DNA of 61,649 nt from Planctomycetota bacterium (GCA_014381555.1 JACNLO010000075.1:1-61649), one strand, 5' to 3'; shown: positions 16,580-26,924, counted from the stretch's first letter. Made by a program: numbers and translations. The notes: generated by a model from the letters alone, not told the origin.

Positions 16580-18496
16580 ATGTTTAAGTTCCTTCGCAAG
16601 TACAGCGTCTGGATCCTCGGGTTCGGTGGTACCCTGTTGCTTATCGCATTCCTTGCTCCAAACGTTATTCAACGACTTGCACAAGAAGCTGGTTATGCAG
16701 GAACTGTTCAAGCTAAGGTTGGCGATGGTGAAGAAGTTGGATACGAACAATGGCAACAAAATGTAATCGAGTCACAAATTATCGATAGGATTGGCGGCTC
16801 GATTCCAGGAGTCGGTGCTGTAGAATCTCCATCCCACTGGTTTCTTCTCACTCGAGAAGCAGATCTTGCAGGCCTAATTCCTCCTATTCAAACCGTTGGG
16901 CTTAATGAACAAACTCTTCTCAATATTGCAAGGCAAACAGGATCAAGTCCTAAAACAGTTCTTGATGCTTTCGCACACTTAGAGGGCGTCCAACAACTTG
17001 TTCAAATGTACAAAAGCGCCGGACGTTTTTCAGATAGGCGCCTACACAAAGCAGCAGATGATTATTTTTCAACATCATCTATAGAGACAATAGTTATTCC
17101 TGCAAGACCCGAAGACAACGGGTCATTTTCTGAAGAAGCAATGCAATCTCAGCTTGATGCATGGGCAAACACACCTTATGGCGAGGGCGACCATGGATTT
17201 GGTTATAAACTTCCTGACAGGTTCAAAACAGAATGGCTAGTCATCCCTTCCGACTCCATCACTGAAACAGCTCGAAAGAGTGATAATTTTTCTTCTCGAG
17301 AACAGCGTAAATTCTGGAGAAGAAATGAAAATGACCCACGTTTTCCTGCAATTGACTCTTCATCATCTATTCCAGAAGAAGTTTCAAACGCATACCTTGA
17401 AAAACTTGCCACATTAAAACGCACAGAGATTGCTCGCAGTGCTTCAGAACATTTGAGAAACCCACGCCGAGGCTTAGATGAAGCGAATGGATTACTCATT
17501 CTTCCAGAAGATTGGTCATCACAACAACTTTCCTTTGTCGACCTTGCAACATCATTACAGGAAGAATTTGGCATTGCGTTACCTCAGTATGGAGCAAATG
17601 CAGATTGGACATCTACAGATGATGCTAATTCAACTCCAGTAATCGGCGAAGTACTCGCAGTGAACCAAGGCGATACACCAGTTGACTTCAGAACACTTGT
17701 TTCCTCTTGTAAAGAATTTGATGGAAGCGGCGTATTTCGCGTTCAAGAAAGTATTGCGGGCCCTGTGCTCGAAAATAACAATGGCGACCTCATCCTCTTT
17801 CGACTTACAGAAACTGATGCCGCACGCGTTCCAAACAACATTGCTGAAGTTGCAGATCAGGTCTCTTACGACCTAGGGCGCATCGCACGCTGGGAAACGC
17901 TTCAAGCTGAGTCTGATTTAATTGAACAACACGCACGCACCGAGGGAATGCTTGCCGCTTCGTTAAAGTACAACTCAGATATTAGTTCACCAATGACAGT
18001 CTCAATGATTGAAACAGGTGTACCCTCAATCCTTGACTCTGAAACTGCACGACCAATTATGGCACAATCTGTTGTACAACGAATTGCAATTGGGAACAGC
18101 ATCTCTGACATGTCCACTACGATTCCTGAACTGGAGCAGAATGACCCCGAGCTCATACAAGAAATAATGAATCGAACACATGAGTACCCACTCGATGTGC
18201 CAATCACTTCTCTACCTATCGACCAACAAGTTTTCATCGTGCAATCTCCAGAAAATATGGCGCTTGTCCTTGTGCGAGTCTCTCAATCCACACCCGCGAG
18301 TGTTGAGCTCGCCTCTTCCTTTACAGGTGGAACTACCGCTATCATTCAAACGATTTTGGCCTATGATGAACTTGGTGGGGTTGAATCTATTGGCGATACT
18401 TTTTCATTCGAAGCACTTGCAGCGAGGCACAATTTTGAACGTGGACCTCAGAATGTTGACGTAGAAACTGAAGACATTGAAGTTGAGGTCAACTAA
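16580..18496 (+). CDS. membrane-anchored PpiD-like protein (putative peptidyl-prolyl isomerase/chaperone)
   Basis: A 638-residue protein with one N-terminal membrane anchor (residues about 10-28, positive residues before it, so the body is periplasmic). The layout, a short F-R-K-Y cytosolic start, an anchor, then a long SurA_N-like helical region and a parvulin-like middle, resembles the PpiD/SurA-type proteins of planctomycetes. I cannot confirm an active parvulin domain, as the usual conserved residues are not clear. It starts 27 bp after rpsD and may share its transcript. It overlaps the next, convergent gene by 8 bp. Otherwise an envelope protein of unknown role. Confidence 0.5.
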   Translation: MFKFLRKYSVWILGFGGTLLLIAFLAPNVIQRLAQEAGYAGTVQAKVGDGEEVGYEQWQQNVIESQIIDRIGGSIPGVGAVESPSHWFLLTREADLAGLIPPIQTVGLNEQTLLNIARQTGSSPKTVLDAFAHLEGVQQLVQMYKSAGRFSDRRLHKAADDYFSTSSIETIVIPARPEDNGSFSEEAMQSQLDAWANTPYGEGDHGFGYKLPDRFKTEWLVIPSDSITETARKSDNFSSREQRKFWRRNENDPRFPAIDSSSSIPEEVSNAYLEKLATLKRTEIARSASEHLRNPRRGLDEANGLLILPEDWSSQQLSFVDLATSLQEEFGIALPQYGANADWTSTDDANSTPVIGEVLAVNQGDTPVDFRTLVSSCKEFDGSGVFRVQESIAGPVLENNNGDLILFRLTETDAARVPNNIAEVADQVSYDLGRIARWETLQAESDLIEQHARTEGMLAASLKYNSDISSPMTVSMIETGVPSILDSETARPIMAQSVVQRIAIGNSISDMSTTIPELEQNDPELIQEIMNRTHEYPLDVPITSLPIDQQVFIVQSPENMALVLVRVSQSTPASVELASSFTGGTTAIIQTILAYDELGGVESIGDTFSFEALAARHNFERGPQNVDVETEDIEVEVN

Positions 18497-18845
18497 CTTT
18501 TGATCCAGCTGGCATCTCGCGATCGCAACGCAAAACAGCAACATCTTCCGCCTCTTCACCATTTCGTTTTGTTGCTGCAATAACCATTCCCTCGCTTAGT
18601 TCACCACGAATTTTTCTTGGCTCTAGATTTGCCACGATGACAACTTGAGAACCCTCTAATTCTTCTGGTGCATACCATGCCTTCATGCCAGCACAAATTT
18701 GTCGACCTTCTGGTGTTCCATCATCAATTTGCAATTTCAAAAGTCGATCAGCATCGGGATGTAATTCAGCTTTAGTAACAGTAACAACGCGAAGGTCTAA
18801 CTTCGCAAATTCTTCGTACGCTATTTGGGGTAAAAAATCTGTCAT
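18489..18845 (-). CDS. free-standing tRNA-binding domain (MetRS C-terminal / CsaA type)
   Basis: A 118-residue OB-fold protein equal to the C-terminal dimerisation and tRNA-binding domain of methionyl-tRNA synthetase. Typical segments are L-D-L-R-V-V-T-V, E-L-H-P-D-A-D-R-L-L-K-L, Q-V-V-I-V-A-N-L-E-P-R and G-E-L-S-E-G-M-V-I-A-A. It is not fused to a synthetase here; it sits 12 bp after ileS and is probably co-transcribed with it. It could act in trans on MetRS or like CsaA as an RNA/protein-binding accessory factor. Confidence 0.85.
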   Translation of the reverse strand: MTDFLPQIAYEEFAKLDLRVVTVTKAELHPDADRLLKLQIDDGTPEGRQICAGMKAWYAPEELEGSQVVIVANLEPRKIRGELSEGMVIAATKRNGEEAEDVAVLRCDREMPAGSKVS

Positions 18846-18857
18846 ATTCCTAGCAGT

Positions 18858-21614
18858 CTACTCTACACCTACCGCTTTTGCATCTCTGTCACTAAGAGTT
18901 CCACCATCACTCCGTACTCTAACAGTCCCATCTCGTTTCCATGATCTATCGCATCTGAGCTCTTCCCGCAAATCTTGTACTTCAATAGCATCGCTACCAA
19001 ATGAAACTCGGGAAACTCCGCAAAGATCAGCAAGGTCATCTGCAACGAAGCCATTGAGCGATTCGGGAAGAATGAGCCCGGCGTCAAGGGGATTTTCTAT
19101 GCCGCGCTCTTTGGCTTCTTCTAGGTTTTTTAGCGTTTGGTCACGAACGTTCATAACAATCTCCCAACCGTCATCGCACACAAAATCAACCGTTCTGAAT
19201 TCTTGAAGGTGGACGCTTGCAGCATCATCACCATGCAATGCTCGCCAAGCCTCGTCGGCGGTGTGAGGAATAAATGGAGCAAGTAAACGAACAAGAACAT
19301 CTGAAATAATTCGAATGGTAGACTCTGTTTGAATTCTTCGTGAAGAATCTGCACTATCACAATAGAGGCGGTCTTTTACGGCGGCTAAGTAGATAGATGA
19401 AAGTGTATGGTTACAGAAATCATAGATGGTTTGCTGAGCAACCCTGAATTCATACGAACGCAGCGAAGCGCTCACGGTGTCCACTGTTTTTGCAAGTTCC
19501 CCGAGAACCCATGCATCTATTGATGTAGGCGTAACAGATTCAATTTCGAAATCACCGGCGTTACCAAGAAGGAAACGCAATGTATTTCGAACTTTACGAT
19601 AACTATCAGCAGCAAGTTCAAAAAATGACATGTCTACTTTGATGTCATTGTCGTATGCAAGCGATCCGACCCACCAACGACATACATCCGCGCCAAAATC
19701 TTTCAAAAGATCGTCCACATCTAAGGCGTTGCCACCACTCTTACTCATTTTCTTGCCATCTTTAGCAACCATAAAACCATGTGTAAGCACTGATTTAAAT
19801 GGAGATCGCCCAGTAGTAGCAAGAGCTGGAAGCATGGAGAGTTGGAACCAACCACGGTGCTGGTCGCTTCCCTCTAAGTATAAATCCATCGGGTATCCCT
19901 GCCCTCTTGCCTGCATAACTGCATGCCAAGAAGTTCCCGATTCAAACCAAACATCAAAAATGTCATGCATTTTTTCAAGCGTTGTCAAATCAATATTGTC
20001 TGGGTTTTCCCAGTGCTTGAGCAATACTTCAGGCGGTTGTGCAAACCAACTGTCTGATCCATGATCTTCAAAAACTTTCGCAACTGCCCGGACGGTTTCT
20101 GGTGTAAGCAAAAAAGTGCCATCACTTTGCACAAACGCAGGAATCGGTAAACCCCACGCTCGTTGCCTTGATAAACACCAGTCTGGTCTTGAGTCAAGCA
20201 TACCTCGCATTCTGTTTTGTCCCCAGCTTGGGACAAAAGTGATGTCGGTTTCTGTTGCATCAAGTGCCATCGCTCGAAGCGTTTTTCCTGAACTAAGTTC
20301 GGTATCAACTGCAACAAACCACTGCTCAGTCGAGCGAAATATAACTGGCGTTTTACTCCGCCAATCGTGTGGATAACTGTGCGTGTACATCGAAACGTGA
20401 TACAAATGATTGGTTTCTTTCAACTTGCTCACAACAACTTCATTTGCATCCCAAACAGATAAGCCCAATAAAAAGTCTGGCACTGTTTCGTCATATTCAC
20501 CGTTTGGTTTTACGGGACAATAAATATCTAGGTTGTTGGCAAGGCCAACGATGTAATCGTCTGTGCCATGACCTGGAGCTGTGTGTACTAAACCAGTGCC
20601 ATCCTCCAAAGTCACATGGTCACCACCAATTATCGGGCAAGATCTATTACAGTACACGTGGTCGTATTGCATGCCAACAAGCGCATCCCCTTTGCAAGTT
20701 CCAAGTACTTTTGGTGTAGTACCAGCCACACTCGCAACTTTTTCTACTAGTTCACTTGCGATTATTGCAACTTTATCATCGAGTTGAACAAGAGAGTATT
20801 CAAATCTTGGCGAAACGGTAATTGCCATATTCGCGACAAGCGTCCACGGTGTTGTTGTCCATATGAGAAACGATGGTGTTTCTGTGATTGAAACATCAAA
20901 CGCTTTTTCCAATGGCTCCTTGTCTACCGCATCGAAATGCACAAAAATGGATGGGTCCTCTCTGTCTTCATATTCAAGTTCCGCCTCTGCTAACGCAGTT
21001 TCGTTTGCAATTGACCAGTGCACTGGCTTCAATTGACGATACACCACGCCAGTCTCTACAAGATTTGCAAAAACCTCAAGCACTGAGGATTCGTACTTCG
21101 GATTCATCGTTAGGTACGGGTCATCATAATCAGCAAGCGTCAACAAATTTTGCATCTGAGCAGTTTGTAACTTTACAAATTTTTCAGCATACTTTTTGCA
21201 TTCGCGGCGAATAGCGATTCTTCGAGTATCATCATCTAGGGTTTTAAATTTTTCTATCTTTCCGGACTCAACCAGGTCCGTCATAACCTTGTGTTCAATT
21301 GGGAGTCCATGGCAATCCCAGCCTGGAGTAAATGGACACTTTTTCCCTGACATTAACTGCGTTCGGACAACGATGTCTTTCAATACTTTATTAAGTAAGT
21401 GGCCAACGTGAATCGAACCGTTCGCATATGGCGGCCCATCATGGAATACAAATGGCTCTGAGCCAGCTCTGGCTTCCTGAATCGAATCGTACAAATTTTC
21501 CTTATTCCATCGTTTTACTGATTGGGGTTCGTTTTGTGCAAGATTTCCACGCATCGGAAATGATGTCTTTGGAAGATTCAATGTTTTCTTGTAATTTGGC
21601 GTTGTCTGTGTCAT
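18858..21614 (-). CDS. ileS: isoleucyl-tRNA synthetase
   Basis: Charges tRNA-Ile; class I synthetase, 918 residues. The HIGH motif is H69-V-G-H72 and the KMSKS motif is K-M-S-K-S near residue 622; the editing domain and anticodon-binding region are present. The start M-T-Q-T-T-P at 21614 fits the family. Oddity: the C-terminal zinc ribbon is degenerate. Where C-x-x-C...C-x-x-C is expected, the sequence reads C888-D-R-S891...S908-D-R-D911, so three of four ligands are gone. A ZIP metal transporter gene ends 10 bp upstream and is likely in the same operon. Confidence 0.96.
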   Translation of the reverse strand: MTQTTPNYKKTLNLPKTSFPMRGNLAQNEPQSVKRWNKENLYDSIQEARAGSEPFVFHDGPPYANGSIHVGHLLNKVLKDIVVRTQLMSGKKCPFTPGWDCHGLPIEHKVMTDLVESGKIEKFKTLDDDTRRIAIRRECKKYAEKFVKLQTAQMQNLLTLADYDDPYLTMNPKYESSVLEVFANLVETGVVYRQLKPVHWSIANETALAEAELEYEDREDPSIFVHFDAVDKEPLEKAFDVSITETPSFLIWTTTPWTLVANMAITVSPRFEYSLVQLDDKVAIIASELVEKVASVAGTTPKVLGTCKGDALVGMQYDHVYCNRSCPIIGGDHVTLEDGTGLVHTAPGHGTDDYIVGLANNLDIYCPVKPNGEYDETVPDFLLGLSVWDANEVVVSKLKETNHLYHVSMYTHSYPHDWRSKTPVIFRSTEQWFVAVDTELSSGKTLRAMALDATETDITFVPSWGQNRMRGMLDSRPDWCLSRQRAWGLPIPAFVQSDGTFLLTPETVRAVAKVFEDHGSDSWFAQPPEVLLKHWENPDNIDLTTLEKMHDIFDVWFESGTSWHAVMQARGQGYPMDLYLEGSDQHRGWFQLSMLPALATTGRSPFKSVLTHGFMVAKDGKKMSKSGGNALDVDDLLKDFGADVCRWWVGSLAYDNDIKVDMSFFELAADSYRKVRNTLRFLLGNAGDFEIESVTPTSIDAWVLGELAKTVDTVSASLRSYEFRVAQQTIYDFCNHTLSSIYLAAVKDRLYCDSADSSRRIQTESTIRIISDVLVRLLAPFIPHTADEAWRALHGDDAASVHLQEFRTVDFVCDDGWEIVMNVRDQTLKNLEEAKERGIENPLDAGLILPESLNGFVADDLADLCGVSRVSFGSDAIEVQDLREELRCDRSWKRDGTVRVRSDGGTLSDRDAKAVGVE

Positions 21615-21624
21615 AGTAATTACT

Positions 21625-22416
21625 TCAATGTTCGTGCAGGATACTCGATTCGTCGTGATTGGCGTGTGAATCGTCATGCGAATGTAGTGAAGAAATACCC
21701 CACGCAATTGCAAGACCCAAGAGTAATGCAATAGTCAAACCGAACCGGTCATGTCTATGAAATTGTAATTCTGGAAGCAAGTCTGTCAGTGAAATACAAA
21801 GGAACATCCCAGCAGAAAATGCAAGTGCTGCAGAGACTGCGGTATCACTTGCGCCACCACTAAAGTAAAAGAATGCCACGCCAACTGGAACACCAAAGGC
21901 AAAAATAAAATTCGTAAATAGCGTTAGCGCTTTTGAGACTGAAGCAATTCGCATCATCGCAATAAGAGTTAATCCATCAAAGGGCTTATGCAATACGATT
22001 GCAACAAAAACACCCAAGGCAACTTCAACCCCTCCAGCAACCCAAGCAGCGCCAAGTGCAACGCCCGCTAAGACGCTGTGCAGAGAAAGTCCTGCTAAAG
22101 TACCGACCCATGTAAGTTTGTGTTCATGCTCACAACTGTGATGTTCCTTATCTGAAACATCGTGACAGTGTGATGGCAGGAACCGCTCAAGAAGGAAAAT
22201 CGCTAAAAAACCTGCAAGGAGCCAAAGCATGACATGCTTCGTTTCACCAAGATTCAATGATTCTGGGAGCAAATCAAGCGTCGCCACCCCTGCCATAACA
22301 CCCCCAATAAAACTCATCGCAAGTTGCATTCGGCGGTGAGTAGGCTCGATGAACATGGGTACAGCGCCGCCTAGTAATGATGCGAGGACAATAATTATTG
22401 AAAATAGGTACAGCAT
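21625..22416 (-). CDS. ZIP-family metal (zinc) transporter
   Basis: A ZIP-type permease, about 263 residues with some eight hydrophobic segments. The signature is in the fourth segment: S-L-H-S-V-L-A-G-V-A-L-G. A His-rich loop (H-C-H-D-V-S-D-K-E-H-H-S) lies between segments 3 and 4 and the C-terminus is also His-rich (H-S-H-D-D-S-H-A), as expected for Zn/Fe/Mn carriers. ATG 22416 is preferred; the frame opens at a TTG at 22431. It is divergent from mutS by 44 bp and leads ileS. Confidence 0.85.
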   Translation of the reverse strand: MLYLFSIIIVLASLLGGAVPMFIEPTHRRMQLAMSFIGGVMAGVATLDLLPESLNLGETKHVMLWLLAGFLAIFLLERFLPSHCHDVSDKEHHSCEHEHKLTWVGTLAGLSLHSVLAGVALGAAWVAGGVEVALGVFVAIVLHKPFDGLTLIAMMRIASVSKALTLFTNFIFAFGVPVGVAFFYFSGGASDTAVSAALAFSAGMFLCISLTDLLPELQFHRHDRFGLTIALLLGLAIAWGISSLHSHDDSHANHDESSILHEH

Positions 22417-22460
22417 GTGGTCAGAATTCAATCTAAAGAATTGTAGATTATATGTAGAAT

Positions 22461-25070
22461 ATGCTTATGACGCAGATAACTGCGGGCAAGAAGAGAAACA
22501 AGCCCCAGAACAATCCATGGTCCACACCCGCGATGCAACAGTATCGCGAAATGAAGAAAGCGCATCCAGAATGTGTTCTCTTCTTTCGCATGGGTGATTT
22601 CTATGAAATGTTTGATGAAGATGCTCGGGTTGTTTCAAAAACAATTGGATTAACACTTACAAAACGGGGCAATGGCCTGGACATGGCGGGTGTGCCACAT
22701 CATGCTGCTGAGGGATACATGCGTCGAATGGTAGAGCAAGGTTTTCGCGTTGCAGTGTGCGAACAACTTGAAGATCCCTCCCAAGCAAAAGGCGTTGTGA
22801 AACGGGGCGTAACCCGAGTCGTCACACCTGGAACACTTGTTGATGAATCATTACTTGATGAAACAAAATCAAATATGCTTGGCGCAATTCGGAGCGATGG
22901 AACGAACGTCTCGATAGCAGCTACAGAACTTTCTACAGGGACTTTTGAATTGCATCAATGTCCAATGCATAGACTTGGTGACACCCTTGAACGGCTTGGG
23001 CTATCTGAAGTTATTGTTGGTGAAGATGAAGAGGAATTGCAACAACATGCAGCGAGGTTTGCTATTGCACTCACCCTTCGTCCTGCGTGGATGTTTCATA
23101 TTGATGAGGGAAAGTCGGTACTCACCAAGCAGTTCGGAGTCACAACCGTTGAGGGATTTGGTCTATCTGATAATGACCCAAGAATTGGGCCTGCAGGCGC
23201 TCTCCTCGCTTACATTAAACACACCCAATCCAAAGATGCCTCGTTGTCTCACATTCGTCCACCTTCAATCAGGAATGAAACTTCATTTGTTTCACTTGAT
23301 GCAACAACTCTTCGCAGTTTAGAAATTGAACAAACTATCCGTGGCAATGTTGTCGAGGGCTCATTGCTTTGGGTTATGCAACGATGTAAAACGGCAATGG
23401 GGAAACGATTGCTCAGGCAGTGGCTCTGTGAACCACTTGCTGACAGAGTTGCTATCGAAAAACGTCAAGCAGTCGTGAAGGCGTTTATCGATGAGGGCGA
23501 AATGTTCCGAGATACACAAAGTTCGCTCGATAAAATACAAGATATTGCACGTATTGCTGGTAGAGTCGCGATGGGACGCGTTACGCCTCGTGATGTTGTT
23601 GCACTTGGGGCATCTATTTATTTGTGCAAAGAACTCGCAAATGTACTTTGTTCTCCAGCGATTTCTCACATCAAAAAACAAATTGATGATCTTGCAAAAA
23701 CACTGTTACCTCTTGCGCAAATAATTCAAACCCAATGCACCGATACACCTCCAGCGCATATGCGTGAAGGTGGGCTTTTTCGAGACGGGATCGATATTGA
23801 ACTCGATGAGGCACGCGAATTGCAACGCGATGCTGGATCCTGGCTTGCAAAATACCAGTCACAATTAAGTGAAGAAATCGGTATCAGTACTATGAAGGTT
23901 GGCTTCAATAAAGTATTTGGATATTACATCGAAGTCACACACGCACAAACCAAAAATGTTCCAGACACTTTTATTCGAAAACAGACTTTAAAAAATGCTG
24001 AACGATACATCACACCCGAATTAAAAGAGTTTGAAGATAATGTACTCAGTGCAGAATCTAAAGCCATCAATCGAGAACACGAACTTTACGACACGCTACT
24101 TCGACAAATTGCAAATCATGTCGCTTCAATTAGTTCGTTTTCTGATGTAGTTGCAACCATAGATACACTTGCAAGCTTCGCAGATACAGCGAAACGTTGC
24201 GATTATGTCAGGCCTACTCTAGTGGATGAATCTATTATTGATATTAAAGATGGGCGACACCCAGTGCTTGATCGTCTTCTTAAGGAAAAGTTTGTTCCAA
24301 ATGATTGTTCGTTCTATAGTTCAACTCTTGCACTGATTACAGGCCCAAACATGGCTGGTAAATCAACCTATATTCGGCAAGTGGCGTTGATTACATTACT
24401 CGCACACACTGGAAGTTTTGTACCAGCTAAATCTGCTACGGTTGGAATGGTTGACCGAATATTTACAAGAGTTGGTGCGAGTGACGAGTTGCACGCTGGG
24501 CAATCTACTTTTATGGTGGAGATGGTAGAAACAGCGAACATTCTTAACAATGCTACAAAGAAAAGTTTAGTTATTCTGGATGAAATTGGCAGAGGAACGA
24601 GCACGCTTGATGGACTTTCACTTGCGTGGGCAATTGCTGAGAAACTTGCGTTTAGAGGATGCAGAACATTATTCGCAACGCATTATCACGAACTTACTAC
24701 CCTTGCTGATCGAGAAGATGCTATCACTAATTTGCACGTCACCGTGCGTGAATGGCAAGATGAAATTATTTTCTTGTACGGCATAAAAGAGGGTCGCACT
24801 GATCGAAGCTACGGCATTCATGTCGCAAAAATTGCTGGTGTTCCCGATGATGTAGTAAAGAGAGCAAATGAATTACTTGAAAGCCTCACAGTCCACACTC
24901 AACAAGCTGGTGTAGAAAGTTCGCATCTTCCACCCGCTCCTCAAATGAGCCTATTCACAGAATATCTAACAAATCCACTCGTCGACGAACTCAAAGACCT
25001 CGACATCAATGCACTCTCCCCTATGGAAGCATTTGAGTTGTTGCGAGATCTTGCTAACCGAGCAAATTAA
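22461..25070 (+). CDS. mutS: DNA mismatch repair protein MutS
   Basis: Recognises mismatches and starts repair; 869 residues. The mismatch-reading F-Y-E is in M-G-D-F-Y-E-M-F near residue 50. The ATPase has G-P-N-M-A-G-K-S-T near residue 628, and the Walker B region reads L-V-I-L-D-E-I-G-R-G-T-S-T. The C-terminus is rich in Leu/Asp and matches the family. Either ATG 22461 or ATG 22467 may be used; no Shine-Dalgarno site is seen. mutL is not in the window. It ends before the shared hairpin at 25122-25148. Confidence 0.97.
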   Translation: MLMTQITAGKKRNKPQNNPWSTPAMQQYREMKKAHPECVLFFRMGDFYEMFDEDARVVSKTIGLTLTKRGNGLDMAGVPHHAAEGYMRRMVEQGFRVAVCEQLEDPSQAKGVVKRGVTRVVTPGTLVDESLLDETKSNMLGAIRSDGTNVSIAATELSTGTFELHQCPMHRLGDTLERLGLSEVIVGEDEEELQQHAARFAIALTLRPAWMFHIDEGKSVLTKQFGVTTVEGFGLSDNDPRIGPAGALLAYIKHTQSKDASLSHIRPPSIRNETSFVSLDATTLRSLEIEQTIRGNVVEGSLLWVMQRCKTAMGKRLLRQWLCEPLADRVAIEKRQAVVKAFIDEGEMFRDTQSSLDKIQDIARIAGRVAMGRVTPRDVVALGASIYLCKELANVLCSPAISHIKKQIDDLAKTLLPLAQIIQTQCTDTPPAHMREGGLFRDGIDIELDEARELQRDAGSWLAKYQSQLSEEIGISTMKVGFNKVFGYYIEVTHAQTKNVPDTFIRKQTLKNAERYITPELKEFEDNVLSAESKAINREHELYDTLLRQIANHVASISSFSDVVATIDTLASFADTAKRCDYVRPTLVDESIIDIKDGRHPVLDRLLKEKFVPNDCSFYSSTLALITGPNMAGKSTYIRQVALITLLAHTGSFVPAKSATVGMVDRIFTRVGASDELHAGQSTFMVEMVETANILNNATKKSLVILDEIGRGTSTLDGLSLAWAIAEKLAFRGCRTLFATHYHELTTLADREDAITNLHVTVREWQDEIIFLYGIKEGRTDRSYGIHVAKIAGVPDDVVKRANELLESLTVHTQQAGVESSHLPPAPQMSLFTEYLTNPLVDELKDLDINALSPMEAFELLRDLANRAN

Positions 25071-25121
25071 TCCACCAGCGGTAGATAAAACGGTTTATTT
25101 TCATACCAGTACTCGCGGGTA

Positions 25122-25148
25122 ATTAAACGACCCGCGGGATCGTTTAAT
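25122..25148. terminator. bidirectional hairpin between mutS and the thioredoxin-like gene
   Basis: ATTAAACGA and TCGTTTAAT pair over 9 bp around CCCGCGGGA. An overlapping alternative stem, CGCGGGT (25114-25120) with ACCCGCG (25130-25136), competes with it. The right arm contains the stop codon of the minus-strand gene. Its place between two convergent genes suggests a shared terminator. Confidence 0.55.
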
Positions 25149-25719
25149 CGCCGTGCTTCTGACGAAGGCGACCGCTAAGTCGTAGCAATAGTTGTACGCG
25201 TTCGAACTCATTTAACCATTCTTGCAATGTGGCGTCGAACTCGTCTTGAGGAGTTGCTATACCGGGGATGTCGCAAACATCACCAAGTTGCCGTGCCGAA
25301 ATTGCACGGTAGCGAGAAAGGGTTCTGTCTCCAAGCACACTTACAAATTCAAAATCTTCTGCCATAAATAAAACCGTTGGCACGCGATTGCCCGCGTTTA
25401 TTTTTATTTGGTCAGAGAGTTCAATCGAATCATCTCGGTCGAGCCATCGCAAATCTATTTTTGGAGATTCCTCTGCAATGGCTGCAAGCATTGGTCCTTG
25501 CGCAGAGCAATCACCGCACCATATTCCCGAAATAACAAGTACTTTCATTTCTCGAACAAAGCTTGCGAGTAATTCTTTTTGCGTTTCGCTAATCTGCGCT
25601 TGTTTCCCAATGGCATACCATGGCGCTGCTTTGTTGCCTGCATTTGAGAGATACTCCTCGTAGTCCGCGGCCTTATCGAACCACGCTTGCAATTGCTCTT
25701 TGGTTAATCTTGTAGTCAT
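25144..25719 (-). CDS. thioredoxin-like protein with W-C-G-D-C site
   Basis: A 191-residue cytosolic thioredoxin-fold protein (Thioredoxin_9-like). The redox site reads S-G-I-W-C-G-D-C-S near residue 70, and the cis-Pro is in G-N-R-V-P-T-V-L-F. No signal peptide. Members are assumed to be thiol reductases; substrates are not known. The start overlaps the stop of the upstream membrane-anchored protein gene (ATGA), so the two are co-translated. Confidence 0.8.
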   Translation of the reverse strand: MTTRLTKEQLQAWFDKAADYEEYLSNAGNKAAPWYAIGKQAQISETQKELLASFVREMKVLVISGIWCGDCSAQGPMLAAIAEESPKIDLRWLDRDDSIELSDQIKINAGNRVPTVLFMAEDFEFVSVLGDRTLSRYRAISARQLGDVCDIPGIATPQDEFDATLQEWLNEFERVQLLLRLSGRLRQKHGD

Positions 25720-26924
25720 AGTGGTTTTTTGATTCGTTCCAAAAGAATGTCCCGATTATTTTTGGTTGTTACCGCGTGTTCTATTGCTTTATTGTAAGCG
25801 GGGGTGAGGTAGTCCATTAAAAAATAGGGATTAATAATGGACGTTGGCTGAACCCACGGTTCTGTTGGAAACACATATTCTCCCGGTTGTTTCTCAAGAG
25901 CTTCCTCTTGCGCTTGAACAAAATAGGAGATTCGACGTTCATACTCTTCGCGCATTTCTTTGCGAGAAGCGAAGCACAAATCCGCAATTGGTGCAAAAAG
26001 AGCAGGCACGAGTGAGATGCTTTTAACTTCAACAGTAACTGCTTCGAGTTGCGAAAACGCATCCCGAGCATCAAGTGGGGCAATTCTGCCATCGCCATTC
26101 CCATCATCTGTATACATGCGTTGAAGCAAATCAAGGAGGAACATTTGTTCACCTTCAAACTGAATTGCAAGGTGATTATCGAGTGTTTGCAACTCGTTTG
26201 CAAGTCGATCTAGTTGTTCTTGCGAAAGTAATTCAGGTGTTTTATCAAGCACTTCTTGTAGCGTGGTAAATGCAAGGTTGTAAATGGAAAAAGAAACGAG
26301 ATCGTTAATAAGTAATGGATGCTCACGAACATGAGTTCCAAGCAAAAGCATAGTTCTCAAGTCCTCTTCGCAGCGTAATGCATCGCCAGAAATCGCAGCG
26401 TCTTTGGCATCCGCTACAACTAGTTTTGCCAAATTCCGCATTGGTGAAAGTTGTGGAAGTAGTATTGAAACCAGAAATCCATCGTGTGATGGCAACGTTT
26501 GCTGCGAAGCATATTGATAGGGAAAAAGTTCTTTGTCTTCTTCTGCTACTTTACCATCAAGTATATATCCCATGCCTTGCAAGACACTTGCGCTGCGAAT
26601 AGATCCCAACGTTTTGTGGTGTTGCAAAAGCCATTCGTTGACGTGGTTCCAACCCTCTTCGTCTGGCCAATTTGGTTCTTCAATCTCTTCTTCAATATAA
26701 ACTTCACCTGGCATTGGTATTTTTCGAAGTGCTATGCCTGCGTCTCTATAGAGAGGCCAAGCTCGCTGATTTTCTGGAACAGCTGCAGACTTTTCGTTCA
26801 ACAGTGCAACATAATCCACCGAGATTGTCACCGATCTGTTCATCGCAATCGCCACCCAAACGACATATGCCAACACGATACACACAAACGTTACGCATCC
26901 CCACTTGATCACTTTTCTCAACAT
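25716..26924 (-). CDS. membrane-anchored protein of unknown function with EF-hand-like loop
   Basis: A 402-residue protein with one N-terminal membrane segment (residues about 7-27) and a helical, Glu-rich periplasmic body. A calcium-loop-like stretch, D-D-G-N-G-D-G-R-I, lies near residue 280. I chose ATG 26924 because AGGAGG is 4 nt upstream, one of the best ribosome sites in the window. No family recognised; similar proteins are common in planctomycetes. It precedes the thioredoxin-like gene with a 4-bp overlap. Confidence 0.65.
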   Translation of the reverse strand: MLRKVIKWGCVTFVCIVLAYVVWVAIAMNRSVTISVDYVALLNEKSAAVPENQRAWPLYRDAGIALRKIPMPGEVYIEEEIEEPNWPDEEGWNHVNEWLLQHHKTLGSIRSASVLQGMGYILDGKVAEEDKELFPYQYASQQTLPSHDGFLVSILLPQLSPMRNLAKLVVADAKDAAISGDALRCEEDLRTMLLLGTHVREHPLLINDLVSFSIYNLAFTTLQEVLDKTPELLSQEQLDRLANELQTLDNHLAIQFEGEQMFLLDLLQRMYTDDGNGDGRIAPLDARDAFSQLEAVTVEVKSISLVPALFAPIADLCFASRKEMREEYERRISYFVQAQEEALEKQPGEYVFPTEPWVQPTSIINPYFLMDYLTPAYNKAIEHAVTTKNNRDILLERIKKPL

